A stretch of 64,000 bases of DNA from Mesostigma viride (lineage: Eukaryota > Streptophyta > Mesostigmatophyceae > Mesostigmatales > Mesostigmataceae): assembly GCA_009746045.1 (NCBI GenBank), contig RPFO01000078.1:453016-517015 (forward strand), read 5' to 3'. The notes below the pieces were generated by a model that worked only from the letters and a program-made list of their open reading frames with translations, made no database searches and had not been told where the DNA came from. A program made the translations under genes and the position numbers. Of the stretch, positions 63,441-64,000 are shown in pieces (the first letter of the stretch is position 1; every line of letters starts with the position of its first letter).

Positions 63441-63952
63441 CGAGGCATGTGCATTTCCAAAACGTATAATATAAACGTAAACAAGCATAGATTGTCAGAG
63501 CAGACCCGGTTTCCCCTGTCACAGTTCACATCGTCAACGCCAGCAAATGTGCACCTAACATCAACGGGCTCGGATGTGCCCCTCACATCATAGACAGAGT
63601 TCCGCCATTGCCAGTCCTCACTGATGGAAGAGCACGCCCGGTTGAGCACGGGCGTGGAATCTTGGCATCTTTCTGGGTCACGTTGGGAGGACGCAAGGGT
63701 GGGAGTCTCCTCAACGTGAGAACACAAGGGTGAGTCTAGCAAGGGGTAGGGGGTGGGGGGGGGTCTAGCAAGGTGCAAATGGCCCAACCACCCTGTGCAG
63801 GATGATCTGAGATCTCTCTTGTGACATTGTTCCGGCGGGGCACGTACCCGGTCGAGAACCAGCTTGGCGTGTTTATTCGATACCCAAAGAACATCGGTGC
63901 AGCCGCCAGCGCAGGCCAGACAGGTACAGAATCCGGGAACATGATCAGAAGA
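63441..63952. other. Possible intron and upstream exon region
   Basis: If 63222-63440 is a terminal exon, this is intron plus an exon near 63857-63925. It also holds a G-rich tract (63737-63765). No other gene is seen. Confidence 0.3.
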
Positions 63953-64000
63953 GAACACGAGGGGGGGTATGGAACACGAGGGGGGGTATAGAACACGAGG
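63953..64000. repeat. Tandem repeat at the window end
   Basis: A unit of about 22 bp, GAACACGAGGGGGGGTATR, is repeated about 2.2 times and runs off the window. Confidence 0.8.

Overview
The window is eukaryotic nuclear DNA made almost entirely of transposable elements, many nested inside each other. There is no bacterial or phage gene content. The mix of a chromodomain Ty3/Gypsy family, a tyrosine-recombinase retrotransposon with split direct repeats, a Ty1/Copia-like element, several LINE families and small DNA transposons, together with GC-rich coding and proline/alanine-rich proteins, fits a green alga (Chlorophyta, perhaps Chlamydomonadales). That assignment is inference: no diagnostic host gene is present.

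Layout. Three copies of one chromovirus family (called Chromo here) dominate. Chromo-1 (98-10868, minus) and Chromo-2 (10985-23725, plus) lie head to head only 116 bp apart. Chromo-3 (37451-60466, minus) is expanded by later insertions. Each copy has LTRs of about 570 bp (TGTTAC...GTAACA) and a perfect 5-bp target duplication (CCCAA, TCGTG and TTTTG). In element order each carries a 100-codon ORF running from the 5' LTR into the leader, a 130-aa protein with an RNase H1 N-terminal/viroplasmin-like domain, gag with a zinc knuckle, pol (protease, RT, RNase H, integrase, chromodomain) entered by a probable -1 frameshift on a G run, and a roughly 760-aa 3' ORF of unknown function. All three copies are broken by frameshifts.

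Nested insertions. Chromo-2 pol holds a 1.96-kb non-autonomous element with the A1-core-B1-A2-B2 repeat layout of tyrosine-recombinase retrotransposons. Chromo-3 gag holds a 5.3-kb autonomous element with the same layout (45721-51050; RT, RNase H, a 2A-like motif, tyrosine recombinase) and a 337-bp LINE/SINE-like scrap. Chromo-3's viroplasmin-like ORF holds a 7.75-kb Copia-like element (51414-59168). That element has a UGA-CUA-G stop between gag and pol, and a retropepsin-like domain lying after the integrase instead of before it.

The region 23.7-37.4 kb is a graveyard of LINE 3' ends and ORF1 pieces. It also holds a 1.53-kb hAT-like element with an 8-bp target duplication, a TA-flanked mariner-like element, and many small hairpins. 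The region 60.5-62.7 kb holds further LINE pieces. Only 63.2-63.9 kb might contain host exons.

A cross-cutting observation: when repeat copies are compared, ten separate 4-bp insertions all have the form XY-(reverse complement of XY)-XY, which resembles P-nucleotide or snap-back repair scars.
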